Positions 43,301 through 55,300 of a stretch of DNA of 64,000 nucleotides are shown one piece after another; the stretch's first letter is position 1, and the number at the start of each line of letters is the position of its first letter. The DNA is taken from NCBI GenBank assembly GCA_008508345.1, contig QNGE01003056.1, positions 31,052 to 95,051 on the forward strand, read 5' to 3'. The DNA is from Paragonimus westermani (taxonomy: Eukaryota > Platyhelminthes > Trematoda > Plagiorchiida > Troglotrematidae). The translations under genes were made by a program, and so were the position numbers. The notes beneath the pieces were generated by a model, which did no database searches, was not told where the DNA came from, and was given only the letters and a program-made list of their open reading frames with translations.

Positions 43301-46300
43301 GAGCAATTGCCTTCATCCTACTGGTGCCGGGATGACCAGAATAGAACTGTCTCAGCATCTGAAAGCGGAGAGTGGTTGGGATGACTACGTGGTCGGCAAA
43401 CATGATGCGGGAATCCACTATCGTCAACGAGTTACAGCGACGGTAGAATTGGTTGATCTCCCCAGTTGGAGGAGCCGTGGGCCATTTGGTCCGCACGTAC
43501 GTCTTGACCTGACTCAGGTTCGAATCCACTGCCGTGGCGCGCTGGATGTCGACGACAGTCACTGGGATTCCATGAATGACGCCTGTGAGCTATCGGCGAA
43601 CGTCATCCTCCATTGCCAGGGTAGCAACGACAGCGTCTTCTTCGGGCACGTCCTGGTTGCTGATGAGACGCGACAGGCCATCTGCTTGACCAGAATGGTC
43701 AGTGTGGCGGTAGCTGATGTCAAAGTGGTGGCCGGAAAAAACTGTGGCCCATCGCTGTAGTCGGTTGGCAGAGTAGACGGGGATAACCTTGTTCAATCCT
43801 AAAATGGATAGTAGAGGCTTACGATCGGTCAGCAGAGGAAAATGTCGAGCATATAGATGTTTATGAAACTTCTTCATCGTAAAGATGATGGCGAGTCCTC
43901 TCTTTTTCAGCTTGACTTTAATTCTTCTTCAAGGAATTGAGCGTGCGAGAGGCGTGCCTTCTCGGAACCACTCGGGAAGATGTGAGAGACGACTGTTCTG
44001 ACGCCGTATTTTGAAGCGTCTGCTGCCACCACAATTGGCCAGGTAAAATCGTAGTGTGTCAGCATCATGTCAGAGCTGAGTATTTTCTTCAGGCTAGCGA
44101 AGGAGATCTCGCAATCAGGAGACCAGCACCATTTAGCGCACTTCTGTAGCACATGACTCAGCGTGCACCGAAAATCGCGTAAAGTTGGGCGGAAGGCACT
44201 GTAATAGCTGATGAAGCCAAGGAAAGCCCGAAGGGTGTGTACGTCTTTGGGCGCCGGTATCTGTTGACTTACACAAATGTTCTCGGGATGTGGGTGGCGA
44301 CCGGCGACATCAAAAATATAACCCAGATATTTGTTGGACCGCAAAAACATTCGGCATTTGTCTGTTCGTAACCAGAATCCATATTCCTGGACGCGTCGGA
44401 GAACCGCGGCGATTCTGTCCCGGATTTCATTGGTTGTCCGCCCCATTACGATAATGTCGTCCAGGTAGGCTGCCGTACCCGGTAGGCCAGTAATCAGCAC
44501 GTTCATTACTTGCTAGAAAATGGCGAGTGCGGTTTTGACACCAAACGGAAGTCTGGTGTACTGCAGAAGGTCTCGGTGGGTGTTGATCGTGAGTAGTTCA
44601 CGAGATTCTGGTGCAACCTCGAGTTGGAGATATGCGGCCGCATAGTAAACATGTCTTCAGGCGCTGGCAGTGGATAGCTGTTTGGTTCCAATGCTGCATT
44701 GAGGTCAGTTGAGAAATCCCCGCACATCCGGATGGATCCGTTAGACTTCTTTACCACGACTGTGTCCACGCGAAGTAGAAGACCGACACCGAAACACCAA
44801 GTTGCTCCACTCTGTCGAATGATGTCGTCGGACAGCCTCTGGGATGCGGCAGGAGATCGAATCTGGTTGCAGACAGCACGGATTGGGACGACAAGAAGGC
44901 CCAGTGGTTCGAGTCAATCTAGCCCGAGAAGGTCAAGGCCAGAGTTAGAGACGTAACATGTCCCTTCGATGGTGGCTTAACGATGAACCAATCGCCTAAT
45001 TCCCAGAACCATTTTAAATGGCAGATGTGAGATGCAAAACTCCTGGCATTGGAGGTAGTTATCGGCACATCGGATAAAGATGTGAATAAACCTGTTGTCC
45101 TGTGTCTGAGTTGAAGGCAACAGGAAATATTCCGTCGAGTTGAATAGAGAAGGGTGTAGGCAGAGGTGACGTTGTCTTTTGGTCTCTCGATCACGAATGT
45201 GACCATCTCGAGAATTTCCCAGTGAGGATGTCTAACATGGCATGCTTTGCATCTAGGAATGGTCTGCATGCCATGAAGGCCACCAAATGAAACAAATCTA
45301 CTTCATCGCTCACTGGACCCCATATGACTTGATCTGACTCTGAAGAGAAACTGGTTTAAGCGTTCGCTGAGTAAATTGCGATGAAGCATGTTGTGCACAA
45401 GCCTGCTAGGTGTTGAATTTGCGGTTCCATCCAAGAACGAGACAAGTCATACTTGATAGCAAACGGATAGCACGAAAATGAGGGCGGTTTACGCTCTTCG
45501 TTTACTAGTCCAATACTGTCCCCTTGAGAATGAATGCTCCGAAACGAAGCAATACAGTTTTTTGTGCCGCAATATCTGAAAATCACACTTGACTTGTCGA
45601 CCTGATTGAAAAAACTTTGAAACAACATGTCTTAAAGACACTTTCTCATGGTCGAATCCGTCAGTGGATTCAGTCAAAGCCTGGGCATTTTCGAGTTAAT
45701 GTAGTTCGACCAAAAGAACCTGTTGAGCATTATCGTTAAGTCGGTTTGACCTGACTTGGTGTTGTGATAATCTCTGAGTCTGAGAGAAATGAATCATCAT
45801 CGCTATCCAAAGAAAATTTAATGCCTCTGATAAAGCCCATTAACAACATATAAGTAGACGGAACAGGTGGCAATTGGTTCTCGTTTATTACACTAGTAGG
45901 AGACGTAATTGCGAACACCACTTCCCACATCGACACAGCTCGGAAGAGCTGACAAACCGTATTATTAACGAGAAAAGTAGAATCAGACAAAAATGTGGTG
46001 ATGTGCACTTCCATCTCAACGATCAAGTGCGGTGGACTTCTCTTGATGACAAAAAGGTTTCCCATGGTTTTCTTACAGTGGTATGTTAATCCGAATCGCC
46101 CGAGTCATTTGCAACCAAATAAAATGGAAACCGGATCAATAAAATGTGGGACTTTTATTGCAAATGTAAGCGTCAGCTTTTGTTATTCATTGATCTGCCT
46201 ATTTTTAATATATATCACGCATCAAAGAAATACGTAACTGGATCAACTTTCGTGATGACAAAACAAAACGCACTAATGCCTTCCCAAAAGGTTCGCGTTA

Positions 46301-49300
46301 GATGTTTGTGGTAGAATGAATATGGAGATGACTGTTCCTTACCCTTCCCCATCATAGCACTTGTATCTTCATGGTCCGTTTTGGTTGTCAAAATCCAGTT
46401 CCGTGTGACTGATCGCTTGCTTGATCAAAATGCTGTTTTTGTTCGAAGGACAAAAATTATTGGCGCACTCCAAGATTGTGCTTGGACGATGTATGAAGGA
46501 CACCTCGGGTTTAATTGCACTGACTGCTCTTCTCAAACATTTAACTTATAACTTTAAAAACAATTTACCGTACGCTAAACTTTAAAAATCAACAGTTTTC
46601 AAGCTAACTGCTTGTTAAACTAGTTTCGCACCCCCAAGCAAATCAGTTACGGTTGATTCTTGAGAATTGAAGCTAGGTGAAGAAAGATATCAACTAAAGT
46701 TTATCTGTATTAGTACGAATAAGTGTATCGCAATATTTGGCAAACAATCGTTAACACGACAGGTGATTCAGAGGGCCTCGATGAAAACAACTGATGAAGT
46801 GTTTATGAAAGTAAGCCTTTTGTTTTCACAGTTTCCAGAAATCAGCAGATGCTTGTATTCAATTGAACTGTGTCAGCAATCGCTCATTACGCAGGCGCCA
46901 TGCGAGCTCTCAATTGGTTTTATGGTCTCAGGTAAGATCAATGAACATCATGGAACACCCGGCTTGCACAACTGATTGGTAACTGTTAGTAATGCTTTCT
47001 CAACACGTTTATGGTGGTCATCGATAAATCTGTAGACAAGAACACATTTGTTGCACGCACATTTCTGTTCATCAAGGCATAACTACAACTGTAACATCTG
47101 TAGCTATCCTAGAATTTAGTTTGATTTCTCTCGATTTAGAAAATTACAACTTTTTATACAAATTTATAGATGTGGAAAGAAAACGGAGTGCTGATGAGTG
47201 CGTGAGAGGTTTTCATGAACAACACCAAGTACTGTTGGTGATGTCATTGTCTTGTTGATAGTAACGCGAAAGACTCTTGTCTATAGTGTGTACAGAATGA
47301 GTGAAGGAAAATCCATTTCATCCACATCTGCAAAAAACCGGGCAGGTAATAAAGTAATTTAAAGGGCGTTATTTTCAGGACGACTTTTATGCAGTTAAAA
47401 ATAATTTACTCCTCTGGCCCACTCAGAGTATTTGATTCCACAAAACAGGCGCAATTCTAGTACATTCCCGGCTGTTAACAGGCAGCCATGACAAATACAC
47501 GTCAAAGTTTACGGGAAGTGCACAAAAACGCTCTATTTGTTTTCGGGCATTATTGTTTACAACCGAAAAAACGTTCACATCTTGCTGTTCTGCTGGATGT
47601 ATGTATATATGCGTTCGGGGAGGGGGTAAAAATCTATTGGCGTGTAAAATTATCAGTGGAACGAAGTACTATCAGCATATCTGGTGGACTAGTCGTAAAT
47701 AATTTGGGTTAATGAACACTCAATCGATGTTGGTTTGTTTTGTGGAAATGAAATATTTATCAGAAAAGAAATATTGTAAAATTTCGGTTATTCAACATAA
47801 GGTGGAAACGGTAGAATGTTTTTAACTTGGTCGTTACGTTTCGGGCTATCGTTGCAAATGAAATTTCTCATCTACTGGTCATTCGGGTCTTGACAGTTGA
47901 CTAAAATTATTTTGTTGATCCACATCACGAAAGGACCAAGTTCCAGGTAGTTCTTTACGCCAACATTTGGTCGTGACTTCTGAGCCATTGTGGACATAAG
48001 AGTAAGCCCGTTTCAGAAGCTTAAATGTTAGATTTGAGCTTCACTCTTGTTAGACCTCACCGTTCACAGTATAGGGAGTTGAGTTATGATCCATGTTCTC
48101 GTGCGCCAACCGTGCTGCCTATTGCGCTGTTGGTCTCACATTAGGTACTACGATACTACAGTGTTCACTAGCCATAAATCAACTTTCTATCTATGTAAAC
48201 CTTTGCGTCATGTTTTTAAAAGCTGTTGTCAGATTATCAGCGCCAATTAGGAAATAGTCTGTACAGTTTGATCCTGATAAGCAATCAGTGAGGTAATGGA
48301 ATACCATATGTATAAAGTTACTCAAACCAATCTTGCCGTTCCTGATACAGATTTAAATTTGCCTAATTTCGGGTGATGTCTTGCTACCAAATACATCGTT
48401 TGTGATGTACAAAAATATTTTAAAAACTTCACAGTGACATTTTACATAGTTTCCGGACGATACCGTTTGCCTGAGAAACCTAATTGTGTGTAATTTCTCA
48501 TCCACTGAAAGACAACCCTGTCAGGATGAAGCCTGTGAGTTAGACGTTGATGAAGACGTTTAATTATACAAATTTTGGAGAGCCGAGTTTGTGCCTACCC
48601 CTTTTAGGAAGTTCAAAGACTAGTTTTGACAGCCGTGCACAATGTTACTCAAAATAACCTACGAGCTATATCGGTGTAACATAAATTGTAAACTAGCAAA
48701 TCAGGTTGTGTACCGACCAAACATTGTTTATGTTAAAGTTTTTCTTTGGATACCTATCATATTAAAAGTTTCTGTATATCCTATTAACCACTTTGTGATG
48801 TAGTTAGTAAAATCTTGATGTACGTTTTCGTGTGATTGAGATAGTTAGGCTTTTTAAGTAACGATGCATAAAGTTTCCGATACGAGTGAGTTTGCAGAGC
48901 AAGGGGCTTGTGATCGTCGGTTTTAAGAACCGTTTGTTTTACTTTCCAGCTTCAAATGGCGCCCAGCTGTACAATGCTTCTCGACTTATATGAGTCCACG
49001 TTTCACACTTTTATGTTCAACGTTCTTCGAAATTTTTCTCTTCAGATCTTGGTCTGATAGGCACCTTGCATTTGTTCCGCTCTTCCCGTTACTGACCTGG
49101 TACAACACATCCAAGTGTAACAAAGACCAGGAACAACGTTTTCCGTTTGTCGTGTGTAAATAATAAATTGTTCGATAATACTCAAGGTAAACAGAATGTC
49201 CCACAGCAGTGCTTCGGTTGTCACCGAGTGTAGAAAATTTTCTGAAATTTTCTGTTGGCGAAGACATACTAGTATAGTATTTGTAGATAGAAAGATAGTA

Positions 49301-52300
49301 TACAAAAAATGAGTGGGCTAAGTGGTATCATATGTAACGAACGTGATCACTGTGATCTTTCTGGCGATTCACGATCTTTGCAGGTTGCTCACACTCGTCA
49401 GTTATTAATGTTAAAAAAATATTAAAAAAACAAGCGTGGGTTGCTTATTTCATTTAGGTCCGGATCTCAATGCCTGGTATGATGTTCAGTGTCGTCAAGA
49501 GTTTGTCCAGTCTTGGTTTCTAGAAATATGTGAAGCACAACACACGTTCTATGAAACATTGAGTTTACCGCTTGGTTTAGTTAGGATCGTTAAACGATTC
49601 GAGAATCCTGATCTACCATGAGTGCTGATGTAAAAGTCACATCAGAACGCTTTTTAGATCCGTTATCAGTGTTTGTCTTGTCTTGTCGTATAGTCGAAAA
49701 GTTGATTCTGTTCATCGTACCTTTTAAAGTGCAAAAATGTTCCATCTGAAATGAAAAACACACACGTCGAATGGTGTACAGTAAGGCTGTCCGCTTAGTG
49801 GACGTAAGATTCCGTTGTGTTTTGTTCATATGGTTTCGTGGGTTCTTCTAATTCTCTCAGAAAATGGATTGTAGACTCGCCGGTGATACTTTAGGAATAC
49901 CTTCCGAACTATTGCTGATAATAGGTGTGTATTTTCCGTTTCTGTATTCCGAACTCTCCTGTACACTGTCACGATAAAATAATCGTGATTCTCTAGAACT
50001 TAATCTCAGGGACCCCAATCGTCTGCTGTTAGAAACCCACGAAGAATCTTTCGCAACCAAAGGCTCAGAAGATGAGTGATCGAAAATCTACAGTGACTCC
50101 TATGACTTTGTTTTCAGTATCCTGAAGGGCAAATCTCAAAATCTTAGGATATAAGTTCCCTCTCTCTTACATGGAGGTTATCAATGGCACAACCAAACGG
50201 TTATAACTTTTGCATAGGTAATAGAGTGTCGAATATATATCGGGACCCAGAAACAACATCGTTTCAATCTAGAGCAAATTCCGGGGAATAACCGGGTATG
50301 AACAGAGAAACAACTTCATTCAGTTTTCTGGTACTCCGTGGATAGCAGTGATAGTTTCACTCAATAAAAGGAGTGCCTATCGGTTTTGTATCGATTAAAA
50401 GATTTTGGGTGAGTTCACTCGTAATGATTCGTTGAGCCTTCAAAGAATATGTGCTTGATGTCGTTAAGCTGCCGAACCAGCTTTAGTGCATGAAACTTCA
50501 CGTCCAGCTGATTAGCGGTGAAATTTGAAGGGAATTATCTAAAGAAAATCAACCTTTTCTTCTTTGAACTGAATGACTTCCAAACGATGTGTTTTGGTTC
50601 GTCCAGTGCACACGTGACCTCCCAGCGTCTTGTGTAGAAGGTGAAGTTTGATCTTACCCCACAGAGGTACCTTGTTTATATGAGTGCTGTGTTTGCCTTC
50701 AGCGGGACAGTTAATAAGGATTTAATAAAATTAACAGATGTTTCACGGTGTTTGTCCAAAGGTAGCCTGATGTAAACAGAAGTGAAACATCTATAATTAT
50801 CCTAAGATCCGGCATTCGCAATGATTTTCGGAAACTGAACATGTTAGGTCACAGCCAACTGCAATAAATGTTGATCAAATACGAGATTTTCATCGACTCA
50901 TGTCCTACCGCGAATTTTTCATGGAAATTTTACAAACACTGCTGCTTTGTATATTTTTTGCTAATGAAGGATCACAAGTTCGACTAGTGGAAACAACTTT
51001 GATTTTCTGCGCTAGATGTTTTGTCCGCCTCCTTCCCTAGACATTCTACATGCGTAAATTTCAGCTGGTGAGCCTTTTTTACAGAGGTACAGTACAAACA
51101 ATGTGCCTAAATATGATCCTCTTAGAAGAAAAAGAGCTATGTCCTACAGTCGTTGAGCTTTAATCATAGGGAAGAGAAATTATTGTTCAACCAGAAAGAA
51201 TTGTGGGTGATTTTGTTTTTCACCAATTATAACTTGTTGGACAGGAAGTTCGTAATTTGGCCCAAAACGACTGATAGACCGGCGATGGGAGCAATTACGA
51301 CCGTATGAGTTTGAGTGTTTACATTACCCGAGAAAACGACTTGCTAACGTGAATGTTGTATGGAGGATAACCCCTCGCGATCATGATAAATGTCTGTCGT
51401 TCAATGTTTATAGCGTTACACAGGATTAATCGCTCCATGTAACTTGTTCTTCAATCATATATAAAACAGGTGTCCGCAATCTTGAAATAGAAATGAGAAA
51501 AGCAATAACAGTCACAGCTCAGCTTAAATCAGTATGCTGACGGTAGTCTTCAAAAGACAATTTAAAAATTCTACGTCGACGTGGTGTCACTTGTACCAAA
51601 ATCAATATCTCTAGAAGTCTTGGTTTCTAGCAAAGCACAAAAAGCAAATCGTGAAACACCGATCGATTGGGTTTCGAAAGTATCGTTGTCTCAAAGACTG
51701 GGTCAACCTACGAGCATAATCGAACGTCATCTGTTTGAAGTGAAGCTGGAATAATTCGGCTCACATTTCCTTTTTTGGTTGCTCTTTCGAACAACCCGCT
51801 CACACTAATTTGTCAGAGTTAATAAAGCATATTTGAATAGGTCGGTCAGAAAGTTCAACATATAATTAATTGCCCGTTATATCTAAGTACAAGCTACTGG
51901 AAATACCTTGCCTAAGATGAAGACTGTCAAAGTAGCCTGTTTTTGAAAACGCCAGGCAGATAGAAATCAACCAAGAAATGATGACAGTAAGTGAATGATC
52001 TTGTGTTTGTAACAAAAAGATAGAACAGTAAGAAGACGAGCATCGGCTGGTGCTAACATTTCGTAATGGCCTCTTCTACACCAAATAACACTAGCCAGGA
52101 ATATATATATATATATATATATAACAGTAGTGGGATCAAAGTGAGGAAATAAGGCAATAAATAGGGTGGAGGACAACGGCGCAGAACCATCAGGTTCATG
52201 GGAGTCTATGGCTTATATACAGGCTTATATACAGTTGTGTTTGTACGCATGATGCTGGCATCAGACGGCTAATCGCGAACGCCTCAGCGAAACACAGAAA

Positions 52301-55300
52301 ATGCGGATTAGTATGGCGCATTGTAATCCTGAATGCCGATTCTGGACTAATCCGCTGACCGGTGGCCAACATATATCTGGTGATAAATGAAGCCGGAAGT
52401 TTGCGTGATCTCAGGGTGAAGGAAACAGACGGCGCAGTCACATCCTGAACTCATTTCAGCAAGCGTTCCTCCATCCTAGAGTTCAAGCGTCTATTGGTTC
52501 TGTTGATGTAACTTCCGCCGCAGTTACACGCAAATTAATAAGCACAGTGGGTTGACGCCAGTAGTTGGCTCTCACTTTATCAAAGATGACGGTAACTCAT
52601 GAACTCGGACGACGAGTACGATTTCGGCCGCATCGTTTAATAGATGCGACCAGACGTTTTTTGGTCCAAAGCAAAATGTCACTTTTGAATGACAATTTAA
52701 TGTGGACTTTTTCCCCAACTGTTGAAACTTCGTCTGTTGCTGTACGTTGTTGGCTATGTCCACTGGTAGGTCTCAACGGATACCCGTTATCCTCCAGGGT
52801 GATTCTAAGCAATCAAAGTTCATCGGCTAAACACTTTTATCAACAAATATGTCAGGCGCGTGTAAACACCGTTCCGATCATTGGTCACCTATTGTTCATT
52901 GGATTAAGCTTTGTAAACTGGGTGTCCTGGCCAGTCCATGTTGACTTTCAGTGCGTAGGCCTTTTAAGGATCCACTGTCTTTGCGACTGATGAGGATGTC
53001 TAGAAACTGTAGGCACCCGTTATTTTCCAGTCTACAAGTGACTGTCCAATTACTATGACAGGAGCTCAACAGTTTTATCACCCCATCGATCGTTTGCGGA
53101 GACTGCGTAAAGATGTAGATGTCGTTCACATAACGTTTTTACAACGACAACACTGGAATATTCATAGCAATTCGTCCTTCTATCATCGGCATGAAAAACT
53201 CAGCAAGGGCCGGTCTTAACGGGTTCCCCATAGAGATTCCGTCTACTTGTCAATGAGACTTATTTCGGAAATTAAAATTGATGTCCTCGGTGTATAGTGA
53301 TACAGACAGATTGAGCACATCCTTGGGAATTGTTATATCAGAACCTTCAGTCTCAATCAGATTGCGTGTAACTTTAATCCTGTAGTACAATGGAACTTCC
53401 GTAAAAAAAAATGAGTGAACGTCTAATGAACACATGGCTTTGTCTGCTAGGTTAACCGTCCTGAGATCATCAATCAAACCAAATGAGTCCTTAAGAGTAT
53501 ACGTATGGAAGTTTCGTTTTACTAGCATCAAAAACTGTACTAACCATCAAGCTGGTTTGTTTTCGGGGCATTGCTCATAAATAAAATCAACCTCACTAGC
53601 ACACCTAGTTTGTGTGTTATGGATGAACCATACAGTTACGGTGTTGATGAACTGCCGGGTTTTAGAGAGTTAAAAATACCTTCATCAGTTATTCGATATA
53701 GCGGTAACTAATCAGGTTGTCGTATTATTTGGCATTCCATATCAGTCGCCTCTCTTATTTTGTTGATACTTTGGAATTTGCTTTCATTGTTCACTATGGA
53801 CAACACTTTCCGAGTATAAGCTTCTTTATCCACAACTAAGGAATCGGAAGATTAATCTGGTTTCAGTACAACATACACATGTGTTGTGAAATAACTGCGA
53901 GTAACAGCCCTTTGTATCTAACTGAAGACGGCACATTGTCAGTAAAAGAAAGAAGCCATCTCAAACAGGCGAAGTTATGTTACCTTGCTGTCTGGACTGT
54001 GACAGTCCGGTACCCTGCAAAACAATCATTTTCAAATTGGTTCAATATCTATTGGAGGTCAGTGACAGCCTACAGTTCCACTTATCTATTCACCCTGAAT
54101 GTCATCCTGCTTGAAAACTGAACTGTCTTGTTTAGTGGTACTGACAGCTGAGCACCAATACGCGCTATAAGAAATGGATCAAGTGTGGTATCCACGCAAA
54201 CGTGAGCGCGCAGTACGGTATTCACATACTGTGACCGCAATACCATGCGGATAATAGCAAGTTTTTCTCGTTTAAAGAATACAACCAGAAGGATCTATCA
54301 AGCTTACCCAGGTGAGTGAGTGAGAGAGAGAGTAGTAAGCAGGAATTCTGAGCGATGGTACCTTTCCAGCTGCATTCACCTATTTGTTTGTCCCTCTATT
54401 TTGTCGATATGTCCCATCACTTAAATTTGCATAAAGGAACTCATTGGAAATAAAATATTCGAACTTTGATATTGATTAACGGAATCTTTAAACTTACAAA
54501 GAATTGTTTTCCACTCTTAGGTCGAAGTTTTAGACAATCTACTCGAATATGCTACATAAACCTCAGAACATTATTTTGGAAACACTTGGTATCTTCGAGT
54601 CATTTGAATCAACTTGTCAAAAGACGCGATGCAGCCATATAAGTTGTACATTTTGATCAGTGCAGCGATGTGATTACCGTGAAAATTTTGGAAGATTATG
54701 AAAGGATCTGGATGGTGATTGATGCTCACAGCCAGATCCATGACATGCGAAGCTAGGTACTTACTTATCTGTTCTACTTAGAAAAAAATGTTTTCCATCT
54801 ACTGATAAATAGGTGGGCGTGATGACCACCAGAAAATGGTGACGCTGATCTAAGGTAGGGTGTAGATGCTAGTTGGTGATTTATGAGAGAGAGAAAAATA
54901 AGCTTTGCCACATTATAAGCGCATTTCAGCGCGTCGGCGATCATCTTGATGACAGCATTTATGGGAATATTTCCCCCGAAGTAGAGTTCCTTACCTATTG
55001 CTTCCTCAAACACTTCTACACATAGAGATTTTGAAGAAATTTGGTCATGCTATTTTCGGATAAAACTGAAAAATCATGCAAAAATATTGAAGCACATACA
55101 AAGTTTCACAAATTTTCACAGATTTTACACTGAACTAGACGCTTCTCTCAGGCCGCTTTCTAGAAGAAGTACAGGATTCAGTTTTACACATGACGAAGCC
55201 CGTCAGAATTGCATCCGCACGAGGGTTGAAGTCCGACCCACGTGTTGACTGAGTAGATGTGCTAATCGTTGTGGTATTATAACCAAATAGTCATTTTGAA

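Larger units (their letters stand above)
42000..45270 (-). mobile_element. Ty3/gypsy LTR retrotransposon, disabled
   Basis: Minus-strand order is protease tail, reverse transcriptase, RNase H, integrase, as in gypsy elements. A purine-rich tract (GGGAGGTGTTGAGGCAAG on the minus strand, about 42257-42274) follows the coding region and could be the polypurine tract with the 3' LTR beyond it. I could not find matching LTRs by eye. Stops and frame changes occur in every domain, so it is a dead copy. It lies antisense in LARGE intron 7. A gag region beyond 45270 is not recognisable. Confidence 0.85.
37590..49457 (+). other. LARGE-like intron 7 (about 11.9 kb)
   Basis: It starts GTAAGC and ends TTATTTCATTTAG. 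It holds the antisense gypsy element at about 42000-45270 and a possible extra exon at 46677-46931. No other element is named. 37741-42000 and 46940-49457 contain no frame I can support. Confidence 0.5.
49622..52195. other. Region expected to hold the start of the GT49 domain; mostly unresolved
   Basis: The start of the GT49 domain of LARGE should lie between exon 8 and 54214, and I could not find it. A strong acceptor (TTCTTCTAATTCTCTCAG at 49843-49860) opens about 37 codons without recognisable identity. A gypsy scrap lies at 51200-51430 and an (AT)n tract at 52100-52122. Confidence 0.4.

Noticed and set aside
43510..43530. tRNA-type B box GGTTCGAATCC
   Set aside because: It lies inside the gypsy coding region without an A box.
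45874..46089. Open frame with [15 protein letters not shown]
   Set aside because: It could be an integrase-like tail or chance; the evidence is too thin to call.
50298..50380. [14 protein letters not shown] resembling the GT49 AMIVPAFETLRYR segment
   Set aside because: There is no room upstream for the preceding GT49 exons and no good donor; probably chance.
51050..51078. 27-base micro-exon with a very good acceptor and GTGAGC donor
   Set aside because: Too short to identify (TFYMRKFQL) and no phase partner.
51258..51428. Frame with YPRKRLANV resembling the GT49 YPVNLLRNVA motif
   Set aside because: The whole frame aligns better with gypsy RNase H ([17 protein letters not shown]), so I call it a transposon scrap.
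53879..54121. 80-codon frame ending [15 protein letters not shown], reminiscent of the GT49 YLFVTDVDLLP block
   Set aside because: Spacing to the preceding YP is wrong, there is no Asp pair, and it overlaps the amino-terminal side of the PLE on the other strand.
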